This document shows positions 15,642 through 22,029 of a DNA stretch of 46,715 bases, piece after piece. Position 1 is the first letter of the stretch, and every line of letters begins with the position of its first letter. The notes beneath the pieces were generated by a model. The model worked only from the letters and a program-made list of their open reading frames with translations, was not told the DNA's origin and did not search any database. A program made the position numbers and the translations under genes. Source of the stretch: Patescibacteria group bacterium UBA6805. GTDB taxonomy: Bacteria > Patescibacteriota > Minisyncoccia > Minisyncoccales > Minisyncoccaceae. The DNA lies in NCBI GenBank assembly GCA_002452735.1, contig DKFD01000014.1:1-46715 (forward strand), in the 5' to 3' direction.

Positions 15642-16205
15642 ATGAACACCGCCTTAACAATTAAAAATTATTACGTTTCCTCTAAGAGCTTAAGGATTGC
15701 GTATAAGATAAGTCTTGCCCTGGGCATGGCGGTTTTAACCGGTCTTTTGGCCCAGATTAGAATTTACCTTCCCTTAACTCCGGTGCCCGTCACCGGCCAG
15801 GTCTTGGGAGTATTGCTGAGCGGAGTCATATGCGGGAGCGCCTTCGGAGCATTAAGCCAGTTGATTTATGTTGTTTTCGGCCTGAGCGGAATAAGCTGGT
15901 TTGCATTGGCTCCCGCTTCCTTGGCCGGACTTTTTACCAGCCCGACCGGAGGATATCTGCTGGGCTTCATAATTGCTCCCGTCATTATCGGGCAAAACAA
16001 ACAAAAACATAATTTTGGCTCAAACATCAAATACATGCTTTTGGGTATAGGCATTGTTTATTTATTCGGAGCAACGGCATTAATGTTCGTTCTGCATACA
16101 ACTCCGTGGAATGCGATTAAAATCGGAGCTATTCCGTTTATTGGCTTTGACCTTATGAAAGCTTTTATTGCGGCAGGGGCCGCCAAGTCGATTCACGGGT
16201 CCTGA
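15642..16205 (+). CDS. bioY: Biotin transporter BioY (ECF S component)
   Basis: A 187-aa integral membrane protein with six predicted helices and the BioY signature LTPVPVTGQVLGVLLSG, followed by FGALSQLIYVVFGLSG and SPTGGYLLGF. BioY binds biotin and works alone or with an ECF energising module (BioMN or a shared EcfAAT). No ATPase or T component and no biotin-using enzyme is in the window, so the partner is unknown. Import of a vitamin the cell cannot make fits a reduced host-dependent genome. Confidence 0.93.
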   Translation: MNTALTIKNYYVSSKSLRIAYKISLALGMAVLTGLLAQIRIYLPLTPVPVTGQVLGVLLSGVICGSAFGALSQLIYVVFGLSGISWFALAPASLAGLFTSPTGGYLLGFIIAPVIIGQNKQKHNFGSNIKYMLLGIGIVYLFGATALMFVLHTTPWNAIKIGAIPFIGFDLMKAFIAAGAAKSIHGS

Positions 16206-16221
16206 CCTTTTTTAGATTTTT

Positions 16222-16386
16222 TTATCCTAAAAATGCCAGCAATTCGTAGACCAGCATGGCCGGCCAGACAAGAGCCTTGAGGAAGCCGAGTACGCCAATC
16301 CAGAACGTGGTCGCATGACCGATGTAGTAGACGAGTGCTCCGATTAATCCCAGGCCGTAAATTGCTCCCGAACCGTTTTTGTTCAT
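16222..16386 (-). CDS. Small hydrophobic membrane peptide (54 aa)
   Basis: This frame encodes MNKNGSGAIYGLGLIG then a hydrophobic ALVYYIGHATTFWIG and ends WPAMLVYELLAFLG. It has one long or two short transmembrane helices, and no family name is known to me. It starts 4 bases after the NUDIX stop in the same direction. A decayed copy of its 3' end is found at 19169, which supports this being a real gene. Confidence 0.7.
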   Translation of the reverse strand: MNKNGSGAIYGLGLIGALVYYIGHATTFWIGVLGFLKALVWPAMLVYELLAFLG

Positions 16387-16390
16387 GGTT

Positions 16391-16849
16391 TTATTGATTA
16401 TTTATTATTTCTTCGCCTTCTCTTTCGCTGTAATTTATATTATTCAAAAAAGAGTCGATCGCCTGCCTTATATACGGAATTATATTCCCCGGCAGATTAT
16501 CGAGCCCGAACCAGCTTAAGTCGTCGCATTTGTCTAATTCCATAATCTGCGGTTCGCCCTGCCATTTCTTGGCCGTAAAAAAGAAGTCAGCTCTTTCGTT
16601 GCCCGGTATCTTTCGGTTCATCGTATGGATTAATTCCAAATCCCCGGCATCCAAAACGATTCCGGTTTCCTCTTTCGCTTCTCTGACCATGGCTTGCTTA
16701 AGGGTTTCTTCTCCGTCAAGATGCCCTGCCGGAAAACTGTAGTGATTGTCAAAATATCCCGTATTGTATCTTTGGGAAAGGAGAATCTTGTTTTCTTTCA
16801 TCAAAACCAGATATACCGCTGGTGTTATTTTAAATCTTTCTTTAGCCAT
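16391..16849 (-). CDS. NUDIX hydrolase
   Basis: A 152-aa NUDIX enzyme that hydrolyses nucleoside diphosphates linked to another moiety. The Nudix box is complete: GHLDGEETLKQAMVREAKEE followed by TG, fitting G-x5-E-x7-REUxEExGU. The preceding YFDNHYSFPAGHLDG and following HTMNRKIPGNERADFFF are typical of MutT-like members. The exact substrate (8-oxo-dGTP or another) cannot be decided. Its promoter lies 6 bases upstream of the ATG. Confidence 0.92.
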   Translation of the reverse strand: MAKERFKITPAVYLVLMKENKILLSQRYNTGYFDNHYSFPAGHLDGEETLKQAMVREAKEETGIVLDAGDLELIHTMNRKIPGNERADFFFTAKKWQGEPQIMELDKCDDLSWFGLDNLPGNIIPYIRQAIDSFLNNINYSEREGEEIINNQ

Positions 16850-16855
16850 GCGTTT

Positions 16856-16884
16856 ATTATATTCTGTTTGGGAATTCTTTTCAA
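16856..16884 (-). promoter_or_regulatory. Sigma70 promoter of the NUDIX gene
   Basis: The minus strand has TTGAAA (16879-16884), a 17-base spacer and a perfect TATAAT (16856-16861), six bases before the ATG; a leaderless transcript is predicted. Confidence 0.75.
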
Positions 16885-16924
16885 GGAAACTGAAAACCGC
16901 CTTCGGAGCGGTTTGAAATAATTC

Positions 16925-18235
16925 TTATTTCCTTTTTCTTTTCTTCAAAAACAAACTTAATTCCCTGGCACTGACAAAAATCAGGATTGCCGCGCATAAA
17001 ATAGCGGCGATTTTTAAGAAAGAAGATTCGTTGATTTGTTCTCCCGCGGCCGCCAACAATGAAGCGAAAGCTCCCCGAGGTGCTTGTGTTTCTTCCAAGG
17101 GCGCGACTTCTTCGGTTGACGCCGAGGTTGTTTCAGCTTCCCCGGTTGGAGACGGAGAAACTATTCCTTCAATGAATTGCTGAATCTCTTCCGCTATTCT
17201 TTCCGGAATGTTTTGTATTGTTTCAAAAAATCCGGTTTCTTCGGAAGCTTCTTCCCGGAGTTCTTCTTCAACGGGAATGGTTTTGGAGCCGAGTAGGGCG
17301 AAAACGGTCAAATGGTTGATTGAACAGGTAACCGTATTGTCGCTTGCGTTGACTCCGCTGTTTTCTATACCGACCCATTCTGTTCCGTTCCACCAATGAA
17401 TTTCAAGCAATGATTCGTTCGTTCCGTTAAGCTGTTCATCGGTATAGGTAAAAATCAAAGTCAGGTCTCTGCTGAAATCAGTAATGGATTCGCCGTTCCT
17501 TTCAGCCTTGATTTCATAAACCAGGCCGTTGATTAAAAAAAGGCCGGTTCCTGGAGCGGGCTGGCTAACCGAGTTTACATCCACCATTTTAATCGTAAAA
17601 GTGGTGTTTTCCGGAACAGCGCCTGCTGGAATAATCAGTTTGACCTGACCCTGGTTCAGGACGGTTAAGGTGGTTATTCCTCCTTCGCCGGGAGTTGCGA
17701 CAACCTCGCCGGTGTTAGTGGTTGGTATGGGAGGAGTATAATAGCCCCCGCCCCCGCCGCTTACAACCGGCGGTGTCGTATATTCTTCTCCCTCTTCGGT
17801 AGTTCCTTTGATCTCAAGAAGAAAGGCGTAATCTCCGGGGCAAAGATTGGGAACGGTTTTTACTTTAAGTTTTGGATGAGTTTCATTCTTGGCAATGGTA
17901 AAGCCGGAAGCTTTTGACGTTCCGTTTTTCCAGCCAATTAGATTCAGCCAATTGTCAACGTGAAATTGAGCTTCAATCCCCTCTCCGTCAAAATCAATCA
18001 GCTGGTTGTTGCTGCATATTCCCTGATAATCAATATACAAAGACGCTTCTCCTTCCAGAGTTTTTCCGGTGTTGTTGGTAAGCGTCAGCTCGGCGACGCA
18101 ACTCTCGCCACTGGTTTGGATGGCGCATTGTTTGTTTACTTCTAAAACAAGCTGGCCTGTCTGGGCCTGGGCAAAGCTGAAATTAACGAGAAAAGCCGCA
18201 ATGAGGAATAATAAATTTTTTGATAATTTGTTCAT
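16925..18235 (-). CDS. Secreted, C-terminally anchored surface protein
   Basis: A 436-aa protein with a Sec signal peptide (cleavage likely after SFAQAQ), a beta-sandwich region with Cys residues (CAIQTSGESCVAEL and GICSNN), a Gly/Pro linker (VSGGGGGYYTPPIP), and a ZU5-like segment (LIIPAGAVPENTTFTIK). A Ser/Thr/Glu-rich stalk and a C-terminal transmembrane helix with KKRKRK tail complete it. It probably projects from the cell surface. Two stem-loops lie in the 81-base gap before its ATG. The gene for another secreted protein is upstream. Function unknown. Confidence 0.8.
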   Translation of the reverse strand: MNKLSKNLLFLIAAFLVNFSFAQAQTGQLVLEVNKQCAIQTSGESCVAELTLTNNTGKTLEGEASLYIDYQGICSNNQLIDFDGEGIEAQFHVDNWLNLIGWKNGTSKASGFTIAKNETHPKLKVKTVPNLCPGDYAFLLEIKGTTEEGEEYTTPPVVSGGGGGYYTPPIPTTNTGEVVATPGEGGITTLTVLNQGQVKLIIPAGAVPENTTFTIKMVDVNSVSQPAPGTGLFLINGLVYEIKAERNGESITDFSRDLTLIFTYTDEQLNGTNESLLEIHWWNGTEWVGIENSGVNASDNTVTCSINHLTVFALLGSKTIPVEEELREEASEETGFFETIQNIPERIAEEIQQFIEGIVSPSPTGEAETTSASTEEVAPLEETQAPRGAFASLLAAAGEQINESSFLKIAAILCAAILIFVSARELSLFLKKRKRK

Positions 18236-18239
18236 AAGT

Positions 18240-18307
18240 CAGGGGCAGGCCTGCTTCAAAAGAAATAAGCCTGCCTCTGATGGCTACCCAAGGTAGTCAT
18301 CAGGATT
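18240..18307 (-). other. Two stem-loops between the surface-protein genes
   Basis: The gap holds an imperfect 10-bp hairpin (AGGGGCAGGC at 18240-18249 with GCCTGCCTCT at 18269-18278) and a second one, GATGGCTACC/GGTAGTCATC (18278-18302, one mismatch). No long T run follows either arm, so they are more likely mRNA processing, stability or translation-control structures than terminators. Confidence 0.45.
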
Positions 18308-18316
18308 TCCCTCTTT

Positions 18317-18979
18317 TTAGTACTGAGATGCGGCGTATTCTGCCAAATTAGAAGCCATCTGAGCGTATATCTTGTAGTTTCCGGGAGTAAGAGCCGGGTC
18401 GGTCGTCACTTCTAAGACGTTCCAGCTGGTCTCGCCCACTCCCAATGGAACCGTCTGGGAGTCGGAGCAGGCTACTTCTCCTTTGAAGTCGAAGTACAGT
18501 ACCAGCTTTTGGCTGCTTCCGGTCCAGGTTGACAACGGGTGCAGTGTGCCGTCCGCGTAAACTACGCAAAGGCGGTTTGTAATATCAATCATATTTCCTT
18601 CCGGCCAGTAGTTAGCGTCTCCGAACATTACCTTGTCAATTTCTCCGCCTTCAAAGGGCTTGCCAGTCGGCGCCTGAACCACTATTGCCGGATAACCGTC
18701 AATAATGTTGTTGGCGTTGTTTTTAGCCACGGTCGTGAACATAAAATCGCTGCCGCCGGTTGTGTCTACGGTTATTGTTTTGTTGCCGGTAAAAGTGCCG
18801 TCAGCTCCTTTATTTATGCTCATTTCTATCGGAGACTTTACCACGGCCGTGGTTGTAACCTTGTCGCTCAAATAATTAACCAAAGCAGCGCTGGCCACTC
18901 CGGTTACCAAAAACCCCACTATCACAACCATTGCGATAGGACTTAATTTGAAAAGATTCTTTGTTTTTTGTTTTTTCAT
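18317..18979 (-). CDS. Secreted surface protein, camelysin/TasA-like in layout
   Basis: A 220-aa protein with an N-terminal hydrophobic export segment (residues 14-34, ending VASAALVNYLSD) followed by a beta-rich domain with many Gly/Thr and two Cys (NRLCVVYAD, GEVACSDS). The ALVNYLSDKVTTTAVV start resembles proteins that form surface layers or fibres and are processed by signal peptidase, but this is only a resemblance. It ends SNLAEYAASQY and is followed by the anchored surface protein, so the two may act together. Confidence 0.7.
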   Translation of the reverse strand: MKKQKTKNLFKLSPIAMVVIVGFLVTGVASAALVNYLSDKVTTTAVVKSPIEMSINKGADGTFTGNKTITVDTTGGSDFMFTTVAKNNANNIIDGYPAIVVQAPTGKPFEGGEIDKVMFGDANYWPEGNMIDITNRLCVVYADGTLHPLSTWTGSSQKLVLYFDFKGEVACSDSQTVPLGVGETSWNVLEVTTDPALTPGNYKIYAQMASNLAEYAASQY

Positions 18980-19012
18980 ATTTTGTTTGATTTTAATTGT
19001 TATTTCCCTTAT

Positions 19013-19033
19013 AACCGAGCATATTCCTCGGTT
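19013..19033 (-). other. Perfect 7-bp inverted repeat in the 5' leader
   Basis: AACCGAG, 7-base loop, CTCGGTT. It lies about 35 bases upstream of the ATG at 18979 and would form a hairpin in the leader of the secreted protein. The rest of the 18980-19168 stretch shows only a weak possible promoter (TTGACA on the minus strand near 19100) and no gene. Confidence 0.45.
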
Positions 19034-19168
19034 AAGAAGCGACCTTTTTTAATGGCTCACTTAATTGACAGATTATTTTAGCTTTAATACTAATCCTTTA
19101 AAATGTCAAGCAGAATTCACCCCAAGCGAATTTTGGCTTAATTTTTGAAGATTACGGTTTTTTCAAGA

Positions 19169-19270
19169 TTATCCCAAGAATGTCAGCAATCCGTACACAA
19201 GCATTGCGCTACAGGCGGAATACTTAAGATTAGAACTAACGAAAATATCCGTAAATAAAACAAAAACAGA
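19169..19270 (-). pseudogene. Remnant of the 54-aa membrane peptide gene
   Basis: Just downstream of tRNA-Gln on the minus strand a frame without its own start ends KYSACSAMLVYGLLTFLG and a TAA. The last 18 residues match the end of the intact gene at 16222-16386 (KALVWPAMLVYELLAFLG) at 12 positions, and the DNA aligns well there. The N-terminal part has no clear start and runs into the tRNA, so this looks like a truncated duplicate. Confidence 0.55.
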
Positions 19271-19289
19271 GGCGTTCGTATACGATGGC

Positions 19290-19358
19290 TGCGGGACCTG
19301 GACTCGAACCAAGATTAATGGCTTCAAAGGCCACTGTCCTACCGTTAGACGATCCCGC
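19290..19358 (-). tRNA. tRNA-Gln (TTG anticodon)
   Basis: A 69-nt cloverleaf: acceptor GCGGGAT/GTCCCGC (one G-U pair), anticodon stem GTGGC/GCCAT enclosing loop CTTTGAA (anticodon TTG, Gln), T-arm CTTGGTTCGAGTCCAGG, discriminator A. CCA is not encoded. It lies 5 bases after dnaX in the same direction, and a decayed gene copy follows it. Confidence 0.93.
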
Positions 19359-19363
19359 AATAA

Positions 19364-20458
19364 TTACTCCTCTATCGCTTCAATCAGGGCTAGCTCCAGG
19401 GGAAGCTGCTGAATGGAAGAATATTTTGTCTTGTTCTCCGCCTCCAAAAGCAGTTCCAGGGTTTTCCTCAATCCTTCCTCTTTGAATTTCTCGGCCTGCT
19501 TCTCCGCTGTTTGTTTAACTTCTTTTGTTTCCCCGGGCAGCAAGATGTCAATTAGCTTTGAATCTATCTTCAGCATCAGTATTTTCCTCAAATAGTCAAT
19601 GAGGGATTTGATGAATTCCTGCAAATCAACTCCTTCCTCGATTTTATCGTTCAAAAACTTCAGAGCCAGGGCTTTGTCTTTCTTAATCATTATCTCCGTC
19701 AATTCCCTGGGCAGGCTGGTATCAACCAGTCCCAGAATTCCCTTGATATCCTCTGCCCTGATTTTTCCTTTGGGAAGGAAATTGAGAATCTGGTTCAGTT
19801 TCCCTTCGGCGTCTCTTAAAGAGCCTTCGGCCGAAGCGACAATCAGAGTCAGAGCCTCTTTTTCAATATCAATCCCCTCGCTCTTGCAAACCCATTCCAG
19901 CTTCTTAATCATGTCTTCAAAGGAAAGCTTGTGAAAATCGAATCTCTGGCACCTGGAAGCGATGGTGGGAATCATTTTGTGGGCTTCGGTCGTGGCCAAG
20001 ATGAAAACGGCGTAAGGAGGCGGCTCTTCCAGGATTTTTAAAAGGGCGTTGGCCGCGTCTTTGGACAGTTGGTGGGCTTCGTCCAGAATCAAAACCTTGT
20101 ATTTGAGAAAGGTGGGAGAAAACCTTATGCCTTCCCTCAAACTTCTTATCTCATCGATTCCCCTGTTGGAAGCGGCGTCAATCTCAATCAAGTCAATGGC
20201 CCTGCCTTTGTTTATTTCCAAACAAGAGGGGCATTTATTGCATGGCTCGGCCCCCTTCCTGTTCTGACAGTTGACGGCCTTGGCAAATAATCTGGCCAGG
20301 GTGGTCTTGCCCGTTCCCCGGTGCCCGGAAAACAAATAGGCATGGGAAATCTTCCCCGATTCAATCTCGTTCATTACGGTCTTGACCACGTGCTCTTGGC
20401 CGAAGAATTCCTTGAAGGTCTGCGGCCTGTATTTTCTGTATAATACCAAGTTCTGCAT
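19364..20458 (-). CDS. dnaX: DNA polymerase III subunit gamma/tau (short, gamma-like)
   Basis: A 364-aa clamp-loader ATPase. Walker A is GHRGTGKTT, the zinc module has CQNRKGAEPCNKCPSC, Walker B is LILDEAHQLS, and the SRC arginine-finger motif is in TIASRCQRFDF. Full-length bacterial DnaX is usually 500-650 aa with tau domains IV-V; these are absent, so only a gamma-type protein is made. A promoter with TATAAT 8 bases before the ATG lies inside the tail of the upstream 100-aa frame. Confidence 0.95.
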   Translation of the reverse strand: MQNLVLYRKYRPQTFKEFFGQEHVVKTVMNEIESGKISHAYLFSGHRGTGKTTLARLFAKAVNCQNRKGAEPCNKCPSCLEINKGRAIDLIEIDAASNRGIDEIRSLREGIRFSPTFLKYKVLILDEAHQLSKDAANALLKILEEPPPYAVFILATTEAHKMIPTIASRCQRFDFHKLSFEDMIKKLEWVCKSEGIDIEKEALTLIVASAEGSLRDAEGKLNQILNFLPKGKIRAEDIKGILGLVDTSLPRELTEIMIKKDKALALKFLNDKIEEGVDLQEFIKSLIDYLRKILMLKIDSKLIDILLPGETKEVKQTAEKQAEKFKEEGLRKTLELLLEAENKTKYSSIQQLPLELALIEAIEE

Positions 20459-20466
20459 ATTTTTGT

Positions 20467-20494
20467 ATTATACCTTTTTCAGAAGAAAAAGCAA
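20467..20494 (-). promoter_or_regulatory. Sigma70 promoter of dnaX
   Basis: The minus strand has TTGCTT (20489-20494), a 16-base spacer and a perfect TATAAT (20467-20472), 8 bases before the dnaX ATG. It follows the terminator of the upstream gene without a gap. Confidence 0.7.
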
Positions 20495-20770
20495 TAAAAA
20501 AAGGCAGGCTTTTTCATTTGCCCGCCTGACAATGTCCTCCATTTCCTTAATGGCACGAATGGCGCGTTTTGCCGGCTCGCTTTCCGGTGCGGCGTGAATG
20601 CGGACATGCGTCCACTCTTCAAGGGTTTTGGCCAGCTTGGCCATTTCTTCGATTGCCCGATTTTTTATCGTTTCATTAAGAGGGTTCCGGCAGTCGAATA
20701 AGTTTTTGGAGAAAGCGTTCCTGCGCTGTTTTTCTTTTCTCTCCAGCAGTATTTCTGATTTTGTTGTCAT
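20468..20770 (-). CDS. Small helical protein of unknown function (100 aa)
   Basis: It has its own promoter (20801-20829) and a strong Shine-Dalgarno (AAGGAGG) 5 bases before the ATG. The sequence is helical and charged (LLERKEKQRRNAFSKNLF, IEEMAKLAKTLEEW, KRAIRAIKEMEDIVRR) with no recognised domain. The last 15 or so codons run through an intrinsic terminator (20495-20527) and into the dnaX promoter; the stop at 20468-20470 lies within the dnaX -10 box. Normal transcripts would therefore end before the stop codon. Confidence 0.6.
   Translation of the reverse strand: MTTKSEILLERKEKQRRNAFSKNLFDCRNPLNETIKNRAIEEMAKLAKTLEEWTHVRIHAAPESEPAKRAIRAIKEMEDIVRRANEKACLFLLLFLLKKV
20495..20527 (-). terminator. 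Rho-independent terminator inside the 100-aa frame
   Basis: On the minus strand stem AGGCGGGC/GCCTGCCT (8 bp, one G-U) is followed by TTTTTTTATTG. It lies upstream of the stop codon of the 100-aa frame. Confidence 0.85.
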
Positions 20771-20800
20771 CTTTCCTCCTTGTTAAGGTGCATTTTTATT

Positions 20801-20829
20801 TCTATACCATAATATTAATTTTATGTCAA
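20801..20829 (-). promoter_or_regulatory. Sigma70 promoter of the 100-aa gene
   Basis: The minus strand has TTGACA (20824-20829), a 17-base spacer and TATAGA (20801-20806), leaving a leader of about 24 bases that carries the Shine-Dalgarno. Confidence 0.75.
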
Positions 20830-20853
20830 TAAAAAAGAGGAGCATAGGGCTCC
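20830..20853 (-). terminator. Rho-independent terminator of the candidate ncRNA
   Basis: On the minus strand stem GGAGC/GCTCC with a 5-base loop is followed by TCTTTTTTATTG. Confidence 0.75.
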
Positions 20854-20946
20854 CAAATGTTTTCTTCCAGAGGACAACTGGATGACTTCTCCGCGCTCGG
20901 ACTTTGCCCAGGCACCATCCCACCAAAAATTTTAAAGTGCTAGGAC
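20830..20946 (-). ncRNA. Candidate structured small RNA (about 117 nt)
   Basis: A good promoter (20953-20981) and a terminator (20830-20853) bracket about 117 bases with no convincing gene. The RNA could form an outer stem GGATG/CATCC enclosing TCCG-AGCG-CGGA, then CCAG/CTGG, then the terminator hairpin. The only ATG frame is 30 codons and runs through the terminator. It does not show SRP, 6S, tmRNA or riboswitch signatures I know. The 100-aa gene downstream has its own promoter, so this appears to be a free-standing RNA. Confidence 0.5.
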
Positions 20947-20952
20947 AATTAT

Positions 20953-20981
20953 ATTTTAACCCTGAACGACGATTTTGTCAA
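20953..20981 (-). promoter_or_regulatory. Sigma70 promoter of the candidate ncRNA
   Basis: The minus strand has TTGACA (20976-20981), a 17-base spacer and TAAAAT (20953-20958). It is back-to-back with the cys leader promoter: the two -35 boxes are only 3 bases apart. Confidence 0.7.
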
Positions 20982-20984
20982 CAT

Positions 20985-21014
20985 TTGACAAGGAAAACAC
21001 ATTTAAGGTAGAAT
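20985..21014 (+). promoter_or_regulatory. Sigma70 promoter of the cys leader-cysK-cysS operon
   Basis: TTGACA (20985-20990), 18-base spacer, TAGAAT (21009-21014), eight bases before the leader peptide ATG. Confidence 0.75.
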
Positions 21015-21022
21015 GAACCATC

Positions 21023-21079
21023 ATGAAAAACAGAATTATCATTTGTTGCTGCGCCTGTTGCTTAAAGCTAAGAGATTAG
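21023..21079 (+). CDS. Cysteine-rich leader peptide (18 aa) of an attenuator
   Basis: The frame encodes MKNRIIICCCACCLKLRD: five Cys codons among residues 8-13, directly upstream of cysteine synthase and cysteinyl-tRNA synthetase genes. The stop TAG (21077-21079) lies in the 5' arm of a 13-bp hairpin that excludes the following terminator. This is the classic layout of ribosome-mediated amino-acid attenuation: a ribosome stalled for lack of Cys-tRNA would leave the 5' arm free, while a ribosome reaching the stop would cover it. The mechanism is inferred from sequence. Confidence 0.85.
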   Translation: MKNRIIICCCACCLKLRD

Positions 21080-21125
21080 TTTTGTTTTTCTTGCATAATT
21101 GAATAATAAATCAAACTAATCTCTT
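21070..21125 (+). promoter_or_regulatory. Antiterminator hairpin of the cys attenuator
   Basis: The 5' arm AAGAGATTAGTTT (21070-21082) pairs perfectly with AAACTAATCTCTT (21113-21125), 13 bp. Its 3' arm shares AATCTCTT with the terminator, so the two structures are mutually exclusive. Confidence 0.85.
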
Positions 21126-21143
21126 AAAAAGAGATTTTTCTTT
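21118..21143 (+). terminator. Attenuator terminator upstream of cysK
   Basis: Stem AATCTCTT/AAGAGATT (8 bp, loop AAA) followed by TTTCTTT, ending 3 bases before the cysK ATG. Confidence 0.8.
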
Positions 21144-21146
21144 ATA

Positions 21147-22007
21147 ATGAAAACAAAAACCATTCTTGATTCCATCGGCAATACTCCTTTAATTGAAGTG
21201 GAAGACAATATCTTCGCCAAAATTGAAGGACTTAATCCCGGCGGCTCCATCAAAGACCGGATCGTTTTGAACATGATTTTGGAAGCGGAAAAGCAAGGTA
21301 TTCTCAAACAGGGAGACACGATTGTTGAACCGACCAGCGGAAACACGGGCGTGGCTTTGGCCATGATCGGAGCCATGAAAGGATACAGGGTGAGCCTTTT
21401 GATGCCGGAAACCACCAGTCTGGAAAAGATTAAGATGATTAAGGCCTTCGGAGGCGAAGCGATTTTGATTGAAAGCATCAAATTCAGGAAAGACGTGATA
21501 GAAGACATCAAGGAAAGGATAAAGCAGGGAGAGAAGATAGTTTTCCTCAACCAGTACGAGAATTTGATGAATCCTCAGGCCCATTACAAAAAGACGGCTC
21601 AGGAAATTTTAAAACAGCTCAAAGGGAAAAAGATTGCTTTTTTCGTGGCGGGCATGGGAACAGGAGGAACCATTACCGGCATTGGCAGGAAGCTGAAGCA
21701 AAGATATGGCGACCTAAAGATTATCGGGGTTCAGCCAAAAGTCGGAGACACCATAGAAGGATTGAGGTCTTTGAAAGATGGGTTTGTCCCCCCCATTCTT
21801 GATTTGGAAATAATCGACGAGATATATGATTTGGAATCGATAAAAGCAGAAGAAACGAGGAATGATTTGGCCAAGAGCAAAGGAATCCTGGTCGGTCCGA
21901 GCTCGGGAGCCGCTCTTTACGTTTCAAGGGAAATTGCCAAAAACAACCCCAAAGCAAAAATAGTCACCATCTTTCCCGATCGGGGCGAGCGATATTTGTA
22001 TTATTGA
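21147..22007 (+). CDS. cysK: Cysteine synthase (O-acetylserine sulfhydrylase family)
   Basis: A 286-aa fold-type II PLP enzyme. The PLP lysine is in GGSIKDR, the substrate loop is EPTSGNTGVAL, the phosphate cup is GTGGTITGIG, and the C-terminal part has GPSSGAALYV. Expected reaction: O-acetylserine (or a related activated serine) plus sulfide gives cysteine. Cystathionine beta-synthase-like use cannot be excluded. It is about 20 residues shorter than E. coli CysK. It follows the cys attenuator and is 22 bases before cysS. Confidence 0.92.
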   Translation: MKTKTILDSIGNTPLIEVEDNIFAKIEGLNPGGSIKDRIVLNMILEAEKQGILKQGDTIVEPTSGNTGVALAMIGAMKGYRVSLLMPETTSLEKIKMIKAFGGEAILIESIKFRKDVIEDIKERIKQGEKIVFLNQYENLMNPQAHYKKTAQEILKQLKGKKIAFFVAGMGTGGTITGIGRKLKQRYGDLKIIGVQPKVGDTIEGLRSLKDGFVPPILDLEIIDEIYDLESIKAEETRNDLAKSKGILVGPSSGAALYVSREIAKNNPKAKIVTIFPDRGERYLYY

Positions 22008-22029
22008 TTAGTGTTTGATATAATGAAAT

